A stretch of 64,000 nucleotides of DNA from a virus. The position numbers and the translations under genes are program-made. The notes beneath the pieces were generated by a model that had not been told where the DNA came from, made no database searches, and saw nothing but the letters and a program-made list of their open reading frames with translations. Of the stretch, positions 50,401 to 58,230 are shown piece by piece (the first letter of the stretch is position 1; each line of letters starts with the position of its first letter). The DNA lies in IMG/VR virus record IMGVR_UViG_3300003873_000002, positions 90,124 to 154,123 of that record. One strand, given 5' to 3'.

Positions 50401-50715
50401 AATTAAGTATTTATAATTAATTAAGAATCATTAAGAAATAATCGAAAATAAATTAATAATAATGAAAATATTGATTAACAAATAATAACAAATAATAACG
50501 AAATTTAATCGAAAATACTCATAACAACAAATGATTTAAACAAAAGCAACGTATAGTAAATGATTTAAACAAAATAACCAACTTAAACGAAAAATAACAA
50601 AAATAACAAAAAATAACAAAAAATAACAAAAAATAACAAAAAATAACAAAAAATAACAAAAAATAACAAAAATAACAAAAATAACAAAAATAACAAAAAT
50701 AACAAAAAATAAATG
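50401..50715. repeat. AAAAATAAC-type tandem repeat array upstream of gp45
   Basis: After an AT-rich stretch with TAATAACAAA duplications (50480-50505), about fourteen copies of a 9-11-bp AAAAATAAC unit run from ~50585 to 50710. No gene. Confidence 0.85.
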
Positions 50716-50745
50716 TTGAAATTAATACATAATGTGTGTTATAAT
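50716..50745 (+). promoter_or_regulatory. Distal gp45 promoter (first of a duplicated pair)
   Basis: TTGAAA (50716-50721), 18-base spacer, TATAAT (50740-50745). The flanks (AAATGTTGAAATTA before, AATGTGTGTTATAATATA after) are repeated at the proximal promoter. Confidence 0.75.
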
Positions 50746-50784
50746 ATACGTATAGAAACACATGTATATTTTTAACTACGAAAA

Positions 50785-50870
50785 ATAACCAACTTAAACG
50801 AAAAATAACGAAAAATAACGAAAAATAACGAAAAATAAATGTTGAAATTATATGCAATGTGTGTTATAAT
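50785..50870 (+). promoter_or_regulatory. Proximal gp45 promoter with AAAAATAACG repeats
   Basis: TTGAAA (50842-50847), 17-base spacer, TATAAT (50865-50870). It is preceded by about four copies of AAAAATAACG (50799-50838). The pair looks like a ~125-bp segmental duplication of repeat plus promoter. Confidence 0.78.
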
Positions 50871-50927
50871 ATAAATGTATTGAACACCAATATATTTTTG
50901 ACCGCGGATTAAACGAAAGGATAAAGA

Positions 50928-51629
50928 ATGTTAACGACAGAAACAAAAAACTACATCAAAATGATGTCAAACATCTCAGACTCAGCCATTATTCGATGGC
51001 CAGTAACAAATTTCAACCCGACTGATAAATCGGTAATTGCATTTATTGATTTAGAAAAATTAGGTGAACCATCCTTTGAACAATTTGGTATCTATAGAAT
51101 TTCAGAATTTCTCCAGTTACTTGATTATTATGATGATGCATCAGTTAGTCTAGATAATAATGTTATTACTATCAAAAGTGATTCAACAGTACAAAGATAT
51201 ATTACAACAAATGAAAATAATTTATCTTCTTTCAGTGTATCACCAGCAATCTTAGATAAAATTTCCGAAGCACCATTAGCGTGTTCAATTCATGTTTCTA
51301 AAGAAGAAATGGATAGAATTAAAAAAATTAGTAACCTCTTGAGTCTGCACGAATTGGGTATTAAATCAGTAAATGGTGAAATTATTTTTACAATCCAAGC
51401 TGATTCAAATAAATCAAACATCCAGGCACAAAATGATAATAAAACTATCATGGAAGGCACATCAAATGAAGATTTTGCAATTGCAATGAAAATTGAAAGT
51501 ATCCAAAAATTACCAAACTGTGATTATAATGTAGAAATCCACCGTAATGCATCATCAGGTAATTTTATTACTCAATGGGACGCAGTTGATTTACCTATTA
51601 AAATTGTTGTGATGCCTAAAGCAGAGTAA
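50928..51629 (+). CDS. 45: Sliding clamp (T4 gp45-like)
   Basis: 233 residues (T4 gp45 228). The T4 clamp pattern includes the start LTTETKNYIKMMSNISDSAI, FGIYRISEFLQLLDYYDDAS (T4 'LGEFLQ...'), RYITTNENNLSSF, and the C-terminal DYNVEIHRNASSGNFITQWD segment. Trimeric ring for polymerase processivity and, in T4, the mobile activator of late transcription with gp33 and gp55. Two tandem promoters suggest strong expression. Confidence 0.9.
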   Translation: MLTTETKNYIKMMSNISDSAIIRWPVTNFNPTDKSVIAFIDLEKLGEPSFEQFGIYRISEFLQLLDYYDDASVSLDNNVITIKSDSTVQRYITTNENNLSSFSVSPAILDKISEAPLACSIHVSKEEMDRIKKISNLLSLHELGIKSVNGEIIFTIQADSNKSNIQAQNDNKTIMEGTSNEDFAIAMKIESIQKLPNCDYNVEIHRNASSGNFITQWDAVDLPIKIVVMPKAE

Positions 51630-51710
51630 TATTTTTAATTTTTAATTCAAATAAATTAACTAACCCAACATTAATTTATAAATAAGGAAGCAAAAATGTA
51701 GTAAAATATA

Positions 51711-51812
51711 ACAAAAACAACAAACGTAACAAAAACAACAAACGTAACAAAAACAACAAACGTAACAAACGCAATAAAACACAATAAAACGCAATAAAAC
51801 GACAATTAATAG
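51711..51812. repeat. 18-bp and ~10-bp tandem repeats before gp32
   Basis: Three copies of an 18-bp unit (ACAAAAACAACAAACGTA, 51711-51767) followed by about four copies of AATAAAACRC (51772-51802). The AGAGAGG ribosome site of gp32 follows. Confidence 0.9.
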
Positions 51813-51826
51813 AAGAGAGGAATAAT

Positions 51827-52870
51827 ATGTTTAACTTAAATTGGGACCAACTAAAAGGCAATACAGACGAAAGTATTTTTTCAAAAAAGGATTCATTCAA
51901 AGATAATCGTTTCTGGAAACTTTCACGAGGTGAAGATGAAACTGGTAGTGCCATTATCCGTTTATTACCAGATATGGATGGAACACCTATTATCAAAATG
52001 TTCGAACATTCAATTGCTATTTATAACAAAGCAGCTGGAAAGAAACGTTATTATATTGAAGATTCACCTGCATCGATTGGTTTACCATGCCCAGCCACAG
52101 AAAGATATTTTGAAATCGGTAAGCGCGAAACAAATTCACCAGCAGAAGAAGCTGCAAAAAAAGAAGAGCAAAGATTATATTCACGCAAAGTAACATTTAT
52201 TACAAATATTTTAGTAGTAAATGACCCAGCAAACCCAGAAAATAATGGTAAAGTATTTTTATGGAAATTTGGTGCAAAATTGCTAAGTAAATTTACATCA
52301 GCGCTTGAACCATCGGATGCTGATAAAGCACTTGGTATCCAGCCAATACAATTATTTCACCCACAACTAGGTGCAAATATTTTCTTGAAAATCAAAAAGG
52401 CAGATAATTTCTTTACATATGATGATACCGTTGTTATGCCACAATCTTCAGTGTGCACAGATGATGAATTGAATGGTTTAATCGAAAAGACGCATCGACT
52501 TTCTGAATTTTTAACACCGGAACATTATAAGTCATATGAAGAACTTTCTAAAAAATTAGCATATGTAGAGGGAAAGGATGTTGATTTTACCAAAGGAAAT
52601 GCCACACAGACGACGACCACCGCGCAGGTTCAGCAAGCACAACCAGCTACACAAGCGAATGTTGAAGCGACTACACAAGCGACTACGACTGAGACTACGA
52701 CTGAGACCACGACTGAGACCACGACTGTACAAGCAAACGCTCAAGTACTTGGACAACAAGCGCAAGCACCGTGGGATGAATCCACACCACAGACGCAACA
52801 TGCGCAACAGGCACAACAGGCACAACCCAAATCAGAAAACTCAGATTTGGACTTTTTAAACGATTTATAA
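51827..52870 (+). CDS. 32: Single-stranded DNA-binding protein (T4 gp32-like)
   Basis: 347 residues (T4 gp32 301). The N-terminus LNWDQLKGNTDESIFSKKDS, then WKLSRGEDETGSAIIRLLPD, is family-typical. SRKVTFITNILVVNDPANPE (T4 'YWANILVVKDPAAPE'), KVFLWKFGAKLLSKF and NIFLKIKKADNFFTYDDT complete the OB core. The acidic end SDLDFLNDL is the protein-interaction tail. Two departures: the zinc site keeps H61 and C88, but positions matching T4 C77 and C90 are S80 and T91; and a long Thr/Gln/Ala linker (TTTETTTE, QQAQQAQ), partly from a 12-bp repeat (52680-52728), precedes the tail. Confidence 0.92.
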   Translation: MFNLNWDQLKGNTDESIFSKKDSFKDNRFWKLSRGEDETGSAIIRLLPDMDGTPIIKMFEHSIAIYNKAAGKKRYYIEDSPASIGLPCPATERYFEIGKRETNSPAEEAAKKEEQRLYSRKVTFITNILVVNDPANPENNGKVFLWKFGAKLLSKFTSALEPSDADKALGIQPIQLFHPQLGANIFLKIKKADNFFTYDDTVVMPQSSVCTDDELNGLIEKTHRLSEFLTPEHYKSYEELSKKLAYVEGKDVDFTKGNATQTTTTAQVQQAQPATQANVEATTQATTTETTTETTTETTTVQANAQVLGQQAQAPWDESTPQTQHAQQAQQAQPKSENSDLDFLNDL

Positions 52871-52910
52871 GTCCAGAGTTGAGTTATAAGTTAATGTGTT
52901 AAATTAAATT

Positions 52911-52950
52911 GAGTTAAATTGAGTTAAAATGAGTTAAATTGAGTTAAATT
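52911..52950. repeat. 10-bp tandem repeat GAGTTAAATT, four copies
   Basis: Array in the 3' untranslated region of gp32, upstream of the terminator hairpin. Confidence 0.9.
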
Positions 52951-52988
52951 AAGGCAATGCATTAGTTTATAGGTAGTAAGGTTTATTG

Positions 52989-53020
52989 GGCCATTGTAAT
53001 TTTGCATTGGCCTATTTTTA
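52989..53020 (+). terminator. Rho-independent terminator after gp32
   Basis: GGCCA (52989-52993) pairs with TGGCC (53008-53012), followed by TATTTTTA. One of the few GC-rich stems with a T-run in the window. Confidence 0.65.
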
Positions 53021-53026
53021 TTTAAA

Positions 53027-53042
53027 ATGAGCTGCAGCTCAT
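53027..53042. promoter_or_regulatory. Perfect 16-bp palindrome before the RNase H gene
   Basis: ATGAGCTGCAGCTCAT is its own reverse complement. It ends one base before the AAGGAAAG ribosome site for the gene at 53054. Candidate operator or mRNA hairpin. Confidence 0.6.
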
Positions 53043-53053
53043 GAAGGAAAGAT

Positions 53054-54154
53054 ATGGTTATTATTGATGCAGGAAACCTTTATTTTAGAATGTTATACAT
53101 TGCTGTCAAACAGTCTAACCCGAGCAAAGATAAAGACGGTATGTTCATTACATCAGAGTTCGAAAGACAATTCATTCACTTAACATTAAGTTCGTTGATG
53201 AATACTAGAATGATGTTTATGCAACAATTTGGTGATGTTGCGTTAACAACAGAAGGAAAGGATCTTTGGCGTAAAAAATATTATAAAGTGTATAAAGCAC
53301 AACGCAAAGTTTTAAGAGATAGTAGTGAAATAAACTTCGTGGAGTTTTTTAAAGTTGTTGATAAATTAACAAAATTTATTGATGATTATACACCAATTAA
53401 AGTAGTTTCTGAACCATCTGCTGAAGGCGATGATATTGTTGCGGCATTAACAAAAGAATTTCACCGAGACCAACCTATTTTGATTGACAGTGTTGACCAC
53501 GATTTTATTCAGCTATTATCGTACCCAAATGTTACTTTAAGAAACCCAATTAAAAAGACTATTACAAAGGCACCTCCCAGCATAAGAAACTTTAAACTTG
53601 AGCATGTGCTTTGTGGTGATAAGGGCGATAACGTACCAAATATATTATATGGCTCTGAATACACTGATACATTTATTGAACACCTAAAAACACTTAATTT
53701 CACGAATTTTGATCCTTATACATTAGAAACCAATGATATGAATAAAATGCAGGAAATTTATGATAATTTTGATGTATTTAAAACAAATAGAAAGGGTGAA
53801 GAACTTTTTGAAAAGGATATCTATAAAATGATGCCTTTTGGTCCAAAAACTGCTGAAAAATATATCAAAGAATTAGATACACACCTTAAAAAGGATTGGT
53901 TTAAACGAAACTTTATTAGAAATTCTACATTGGTTCTTTTTGATAAAATTCCAGAAGAAGTACATAACAACATTATCAAAAGCTTTATTAACGCTAAACA
54001 CGACACACAAATCAATGAAATAATGAATTTTGCAAATAAAAATAGTTTATTGGAATTAGTTGCATCCACTTCAGATTTTTTAATCAAGCCCAAGAAAGAA
54101 TTGACATTTGAATATCTACTCGAAAACAGAAATAAAATTAATGAATGGTGCTAA
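53054..54154 (+). CDS. rnh: RNase H / 5'-3' exonuclease (T4 Rnh-like, FEN family)
   Basis: 366 residues (T4 RNase H 305). Acidic active-site residues appear in order: MVIIDAGNLYFR (D), EPSAEGDDIVAALTKEF (E-x-DD), ILIDSVDHDFIQLL (D-x-D) and LCGDKGDNVPNI (GDxxDN). KKYYKVYKAQRK is the bridge/arch helix. It removes RNA primers and flaps from Okazaki fragments with gp32 and gp45. It is encoded just after gp32, with a terminator and palindrome between them. Confidence 0.92.
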   Translation: MVIIDAGNLYFRMLYIAVKQSNPSKDKDGMFITSEFERQFIHLTLSSLMNTRMMFMQQFGDVALTTEGKDLWRKKYYKVYKAQRKVLRDSSEINFVEFFKVVDKLTKFIDDYTPIKVVSEPSAEGDDIVAALTKEFHRDQPILIDSVDHDFIQLLSYPNVTLRNPIKKTITKAPPSIRNFKLEHVLCGDKGDNVPNILYGSEYTDTFIEHLKTLNFTNFDPYTLETNDMNKMQEIYDNFDVFKTNRKGEELFEKDIYKMMPFGPKTAEKYIKELDTHLKKDWFKRNFIRNSTLVLFDKIPEEVHNNIIKSFINAKHDTQINEIMNFANKNSLLELVASTSDFLIKPKKELTFEYLLENRNKINEWC

Positions 54155-54325
54155 ATAAATAATTAATTTATTAACTGATTTTAAGCTGAATTTATTTTGA
54201 TATTATGTTTGTTATAATGTGTTTTGTGTGAATACAAATGAACATGAACGGGCGTGTTTTAATAATAATTTTATATTATAATTATAATAACATAATATCA
54301 TAATATTATTACAAATGGGGTTTTT
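54155..54325. promoter_or_regulatory. gp61 leader with a -10-like element
   Basis: TATAAT at 54213-54218 is present, but no good -35 lies 17 bases upstream; TTGATA at 54197-54202 is too close. Long AT runs (ATAATTATAATAACATAATA) follow. A weak or activator-dependent promoter is possible. Confidence 0.35.
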
Positions 54326-55465
54326 ATGGGACAAAGACTGTCAAATATAAATATAAAATATTTCAAAATGATTATTAACCAGGACCAAATTGGGTATGAA
54401 ACACAGATGGACATTAATTGTAGATGCCCCATTTGTGGTGATTCTAGAAGAAATAAAAGAAAAAGAAGATTTCACCTTTATACAAAAACAACTTATAAAG
54501 AAGGTGATGATAGATTGAAATGTTTCCGATGTGATTGGTCAGGAAATATGTATCAATTCATCAAAGAAATGAATCCATCACTTCTGCGGAATTATTTAGA
54601 TGAAATCAGAGGAAATTCTTTTAATAATATAATAAAGAAAAAGAAAGAATCGGAAAAGAAAGAAGAAGATATATCTAGTGCGCTACTTTCAACAAAAATT
54701 AACTTATCTATTGAATCTAGTAGTTCTAAGGGTGAACTAGCAGATCCCATACAAAACAATAAGTCAGCTACAGAGATAGAAGCAGATAAGATTCATTTAA
54801 AGGTGTTCAGTGTACCAAAAGAATTTAAAAAACTTAAAAACTCTGATAAAAAATTCGTGGATTATATTAATAAAAGGTTACCAAAAACCACAGTTGACAT
54901 TAATGAAGTATTTCTCACATGTGATGAGATTATTGTAATTAATAACAAAAAAATCAATTTAAAAAACTGCATTGTGGTGCCATTGTATTTTAAAGATATG
55001 CTATATGGGTTTCAAGCGAGAGATATTACAGTAAAAAGATTTTATACATATATACCCGATGAAAATTCTGGTATGAAGGCGTTTAATTGGTTTAATTTAA
55101 ATAAGAGTGAACCAGTATACATAGCGGAAAGTGTGTTTGACGCATGTTCTATGGGATTCGATTTAAACCATGTTACTGCGGCGCTCGGATCAGATTTTAG
55201 CAAAAACCTTTTAGATGAACTTCAAGACCCTATTTTCTGTTTTGATAATCAAAATTCTGATAAAGCGTCATTAAAAAAATCAAATAAACTTATTAATAAA
55301 TATAAAGTATTTGTTTGGCCGCCTTTAAAGAGTAAAGATTTCAATGAACTATTATTATTGGGTGCAAATCCGGAGGATATTAAAAAATTAATTGAATCAA
55401 ATATTAAAAAAAATAGTGAAAGTTTTTTGATTCCTTTTTTAAACAATAAATTTAAAAACATTTAA
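54326..55465 (+). CDS. 61: DNA primase (T4 gp61-like)
   Basis: 379 residues (T4 gp61 342). The N-terminal zinc-binding domain is INCRCPICGDSRRNKRKRRFHLY (C34, C37), then LKCFRCDWSGN (C66, C69). A Lys/Ser-rich linker (~110-160) follows. The TOPRIM-like catalytic part includes PVYIAESVFDACSMGF (acidic Glu), AALGSDF and DPIFCFDNQNSD. It makes RNA primers with gp41 helicase. The 3' end of the gene runs into a TTTAAAAACA tandem repeat, so the last codons (KFKNI) are repeat-derived. Confidence 0.92.
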   Translation: MGQRLSNINIKYFKMIINQDQIGYETQMDINCRCPICGDSRRNKRKRRFHLYTKTTYKEGDDRLKCFRCDWSGNMYQFIKEMNPSLLRNYLDEIRGNSFNNIIKKKKESEKKEEDISSALLSTKINLSIESSSSKGELADPIQNNKSATEIEADKIHLKVFSVPKEFKKLKNSDKKFVDYINKRLPKTTVDINEVFLTCDEIIVINNKKINLKNCIVVPLYFKDMLYGFQARDITVKRFYTYIPDENSGMKAFNWFNLNKSEPVYIAESVFDACSMGFDLNHVTAALGSDFSKNLLDELQDPIFCFDNQNSDKASLKKSNKLINKYKVFVWPPLKSKDFNELLLLGANPEDIKKLIESNIKKNSESFLIPFLNNKFKNI

Positions 55466-55505
55466 AAACATTTAAATACATTTAAAAACATTTAAATACA
55501 TTTAA
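55451..55505. repeat. 10-bp tandem repeat TTTAAAAACA/TTTAAATACA, five copies
   Basis: Starts inside the last five codons of gp61, covers its stop and continues in the gap. Confidence 0.92.
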
Positions 55506-55585
55506 TGATACATGTTGAAGTAAATTAAATAAATTTGATTAACAATTTACCATAATAAGAATAATAAGAGTAAAAAGAATTTATC

Positions 55586-56029
55586 ATGTTTATAAAGCAA
55601 TCAAATAACCCTTCAGCCAAATTAATCAATATTAAAAATGTCTCAAACATTGGCATTGAGCGCGAAAAAATGCGCATAATTTTTAATTTTCAACATAGTA
55701 TAAATATTTTTAATGGTGGATTGCGCCCAGATTATATTTATATGGACTTCAAAACACTGGATGATTTCTATCATGAGCTTAGAAATGTTACAGAAAAATG
55801 TAAGGATGATTTTTTTATTGATAAAAATTATAATAATAGATATGTTAATAAATCGGCAATATGCTCTATTAATATAGAAACAAAACGCAGACGCATCATT
55901 TTTAATTTAAATCATCAAATCAGTGCAAAAAATCCAGATAAGATTACATCAAATTTTATTTTTTGGAATTTTGATTGTGAAAGTTCATTCAACGACGCTA
56001 AAAAAGACATCGAATCTAATATTTTTTAA
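55586..56029 (+). CDS. Hypothetical protein with two similar domains (147 aa)
   Basis: Two segments align by eye: residues ~20-65 (IGIEREKMRIIFNFQHSINI...YIYMDFKTLDDFYHEL) and ~93-143 (SINIETKRRRIIFNLNHQIS...FIFWNFDCESSFNDAKKDI). Each has an 'R-x-IIFNxxH' strand and a later 'x-D-F/C...F' helix start, suggesting an internal duplication of a ~50-residue alpha/beta unit. No known family. Placed between primase and the DsbA-like gene. Confidence 0.55.
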   Translation: MFIKQSNNPSAKLINIKNVSNIGIEREKMRIIFNFQHSINIFNGGLRPDYIYMDFKTLDDFYHELRNVTEKCKDDFFIDKNYNNRYVNKSAICSINIETKRRRIIFNLNHQISAKNPDKITSNFIFWNFDCESSFNDAKKDIESNIF

Positions 56030-56048
56030 TAAATTATAAAAATACATG

Positions 56049-56077
56049 TTGACATAATCATTGGTATGTATTATAAT
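56049..56077 (+). promoter_or_regulatory. Consensus sigma-70 promoter for the DsbA-like gene
   Basis: TTGACA (56049-56054), 17-base spacer, TATAAT (56072-56077): perfect match, 41 bases before the ATG at 56118. Confidence 0.88.
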
Positions 56078-56117
56078 AATAAAAAAATAAAAACACCAAA
56101 CACATAAAGGTAATTCA

Positions 56118-56387
56118 ATGGACGAAGTAGCTGCAGTTTTAAATTATGCAAAATCTATTCTAGGTATCGAATATGAAATCACTATGTTAAGAGAGCAGGT
56201 GAAAGACATAAAATCCGATGCCAAGAATGATGGTGTATCAATTAAATCAGTAAACGCTGCAATCAGCAGAATTAAAAAAGAACTATCAACTACCATCGAC
56301 GAAAAAACTGATATCGAAGATATGGAATCTATTATCAAAGATGACCCAGGTGTAATGAAAGTTATCAGGGCGATTGTCGATAAATAA
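56118..56387 (+). CDS. Small dsDNA-binding protein candidate (T4 DsbA/GapR-like)
   Basis: 89 residues, exactly the length of T4 DsbA. The pattern 'ExxxLREQVKDIKSDAKNDG', then VSIKSVNAAISRIKK, is like the helical core of DsbA and GapR-type proteins ('...kdIrxxAKxxGxdxkxlnxxi'). These bind duplex DNA as nucleoid-like or late-promoter-stimulating factors. It has a perfect promoter upstream and a terminator hairpin downstream, so it is probably strongly expressed as a single gene. Assignment is by length and pattern only. Confidence 0.5.
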   Translation: MDEVAAVLNYAKSILGIEYEITMLREQVKDIKSDAKNDGVSIKSVNAAISRIKKELSTTIDEKTDIEDMESIIKDDPGVMKVIRAIVDK

Positions 56388-56425
56388 GACTCATAAACCA
56401 ATCTTGCAAATCATATAATTGCATT

Positions 56426-56458
56426 AAAGGCATTAAATTAAAAAAAAATAGTGCCTTT
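56426..56458 (+). terminator. Hairpin terminator candidate after the DsbA-like gene
   Basis: AAAGGCA (56426-56432) pairs with TGCCTTT (56452-56458) around a 19-base A-rich loop; bidirectional T/A-rich flanks. Confidence 0.55.
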
Positions 56459-56459
56459 T

Positions 56460-56583
56460 ATATAAACGTGTGTTATAATATACATAAATAAACAAACATT
56501 AACAAACACCATGTTGTTTATAGTTGTCGCATCAAAATCACAATAACAAAATCGCACTAAAATCGTGTTAAAAAGGAAGATGC
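56460..56583 (+). promoter_or_regulatory. Leader of the Cas4-like gene with a TATAAT box
   Basis: TATAAT at 56474-56479 preceded by GTGTGT; no matching -35. Then AACAAACATT duplications and an AAGGAAGA ribosome site before 56584. Confidence 0.35.
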
Positions 56584-57408
56584 ATGCCATTAAAATTTGC
56601 ACCGTATTCATTTAGTAAAATTACAACGTTTACCCAGTGCCCGAAGAAATTCAAATTTAAATATATAGATAAAATTTATTTTAAATCTGACAATATCGCG
56701 CTAGAAAAGGGTAGTTATATACACCTACTATTGGAAATACTGGCAAATCCATCATTTGCAGATTCAAGAAAGATTGATATTGTATCTACCGCTATGCATG
56801 TAATTAATAAAACACAGTTCAAATTTTCACTATCAACTGAACAAGATATTAAATCACACCAAAAAATCTTTTTAAATTTTATTCAAAGCGATATAGGCCA
56901 CAAGTATTTTATTGATTATGATATCATCTCTGCAGAAGAAGAGTTTGGTATAAAGTGGGATAACAATAACTTTGATGCAACAAGCTATTACAATAAATCA
57001 GCTACTATCAGAGGAAAGGTTGACCAAATTTCAAAAAATGGCAATGAAATCCATATCATTGATTGGAAGTCAGGAAAGGTACCTCAAGAAATAAGTGAAA
57101 TGCAAATTCAACTTTACGCTATCTGGTTTTTTCTTAAATTTAAAAATATAGATAAAGTAATAACATCATTTGTTTATATTGAACACAACAAAGAAAAAAC
57201 AGTTGTATACAAAAGAGATGATATCCCACTTATTAAAAAAGCGTACGGAAGACGAATCAAAGAAATTGAAATTGAAAATTCTTTTAATAAAAAAGAAACA
57301 CACATGTGCAATTGGTGTGAGTATAGAAATAAAGGGCTTTGTGACGAATTAAGCTCATTTAAAAATATCAAATTACAAACCCAAAATAGTCAAAATAAGA
57401 GATTATAA
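56584..57408 (+). CDS. Cas4/RecB-like PD-(D/E)XK exonuclease
   Basis: 274 residues. YSFSKITTFTQCPKKFKFKY has the first Cys (C20), GSYIHLLLEIL the RecB-motif His, then IIDWKSGKVPQ (D-x-K core of PD-(D/E)XK) and QIQLYAIWFF (motif QxxxY). The C-terminal HMCNWCEYRNKGLC supplies three more Cys, so it has the four Cys for a 4Fe-4S cluster as in Cas4/AddB-type nucleases. Probably a ssDNA or end-processing exonuclease in recombination. No CRISPR array or cas1/cas2 is present, so this is a phage recombination gene, not a CRISPR locus. Confidence 0.88.
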   Translation: MPLKFAPYSFSKITTFTQCPKKFKFKYIDKIYFKSDNIALEKGSYIHLLLEILANPSFADSRKIDIVSTAMHVINKTQFKFSLSTEQDIKSHQKIFLNFIQSDIGHKYFIDYDIISAEEEFGIKWDNNNFDATSYYNKSATIRGKVDQISKNGNEIHIIDWKSGKVPQEISEMQIQLYAIWFFLKFKNIDKVITSFVYIEHNKEKTVVYKRDDIPLIKKAYGRRIKEIEIENSFNKKETHMCNWCEYRNKGLCDELSSFKNIKLQTQNSQNKRL

Positions 57409-57409
57409 A

Positions 57410-58129
57410 ATGTTTAAAAGTATTTATGAATTTATGTCTGCGCCCTTAGAAATTAGTAGTGATATTAATAAATTCAATGAAGTAATCAAAAACGACAATA
57501 TCATGGACGAAATTAATGAAAAGGGTGTAATTTTACTTTATATTGAGAGCGGGATGCTCGAATTTGTTGAAGCATTAATCAAAAACGGCGCTAATATCCA
57601 AATAGTAGATATTGATGGTTTTACACCACTTGATTATGCTATCTCATTTGAAATGTATGATATTGTTGAACTACTTGTCGATAGTGGTTTTAAACTAGTA
57701 TATAACGGGTGCAGTGCACCATTAGTTGATGCAATTAACACTAATAACATAAAAATAGTTGAATTATTATTGGCATCTTATACCAAAGAAAGTTTAGATA
57801 TTCCTGTAAATACTGGTATTTATGCGGGCGCATATCCATTGCATCTAGCAATTTATAATCCATACATTTTGCTACTATTGATTAGATATGGATTTGATAT
57901 TAATAGAGAAACAGACAACCATATTTATAATGTACTTGAAGCAGCCATTTATAATAATGCACCACCAGAAATAATTGAGATACTTATTGATGCAGGTGCA
58001 GATACAGAATGTTTGAAAAATGATGCGAGGGTAATGAAAATTATTGACGACAATTATAAACCATCAGAAATAGAATTTTTTAAAAAATTAGAAAGCGGTG
58101 AATTGGTATTGAATAAGTATAACCAATAA
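57410..58129 (+). CDS. Ankyrin-repeat protein
   Basis: 239 residues, starting one base after the Cas4-like stop. Ankyrin signatures repeat about five times: FVEALIKNGANIQIVDIDGF, TPLDYAISFEMYDIVELLVD, PLVDAINTNNIKIVELLLAS, PLHLAIYNPYILLLLIRYGF and EAAIYNNAPPEIIEILIDAG. No enzymatic or membrane domain. Ankyrin proteins mediate protein binding; in phages they may contact host or defence proteins. Coupling to the nuclease gene suggests joint regulation. Confidence 0.8.
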   Translation: MFKSIYEFMSAPLEISSDINKFNEVIKNDNIMDEINEKGVILLYIESGMLEFVEALIKNGANIQIVDIDGFTPLDYAISFEMYDIVELLVDSGFKLVYNGCSAPLVDAINTNNIKIVELLLASYTKESLDIPVNTGIYAGAYPLHLAIYNPYILLLLIRYGFDINRETDNHIYNVLEAAIYNNAPPEIIEILIDAGADTECLKNDARVMKIIDDNYKPSEIEFFKKLESGELVLNKYNQ

Positions 58130-58216
58130 GTAACTAATAAGTAACCAATAAGTAACTAATAAGTAACTAATAAGTAACTATAAACAAAATAAAATAAAAC
58201 AAAATAAAACAAAATA
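58125..58216. repeat. 11-bp (AATAAGTAACT) and 10-bp (CAAAATAAAA) tandem repeats
   Basis: About five copies of the 11-bp unit (58125-58179) start at the ankyrin stop codon, followed by three copies of the 10-bp unit (58186-58216) just ahead of the AAGGAGC ribosome site of the PAAR gene. Confidence 0.93.
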
Positions 58217-58230
58217 ATTAAGGAGCAATT

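Noticed and set aside
50519-50857. Minus-strand ORF rich in CYF repeats upstream of gp45
   Set aside because: It is the reverse translation of the AAAAATAAC repeat and covers two promoters.
56584-57408. Part of a CRISPR adaptation module (Cas4)
   Set aside because: No cas1, cas2 or repeat array nearby; stand-alone Cas4/RecB-like nucleases are common phage recombination genes.
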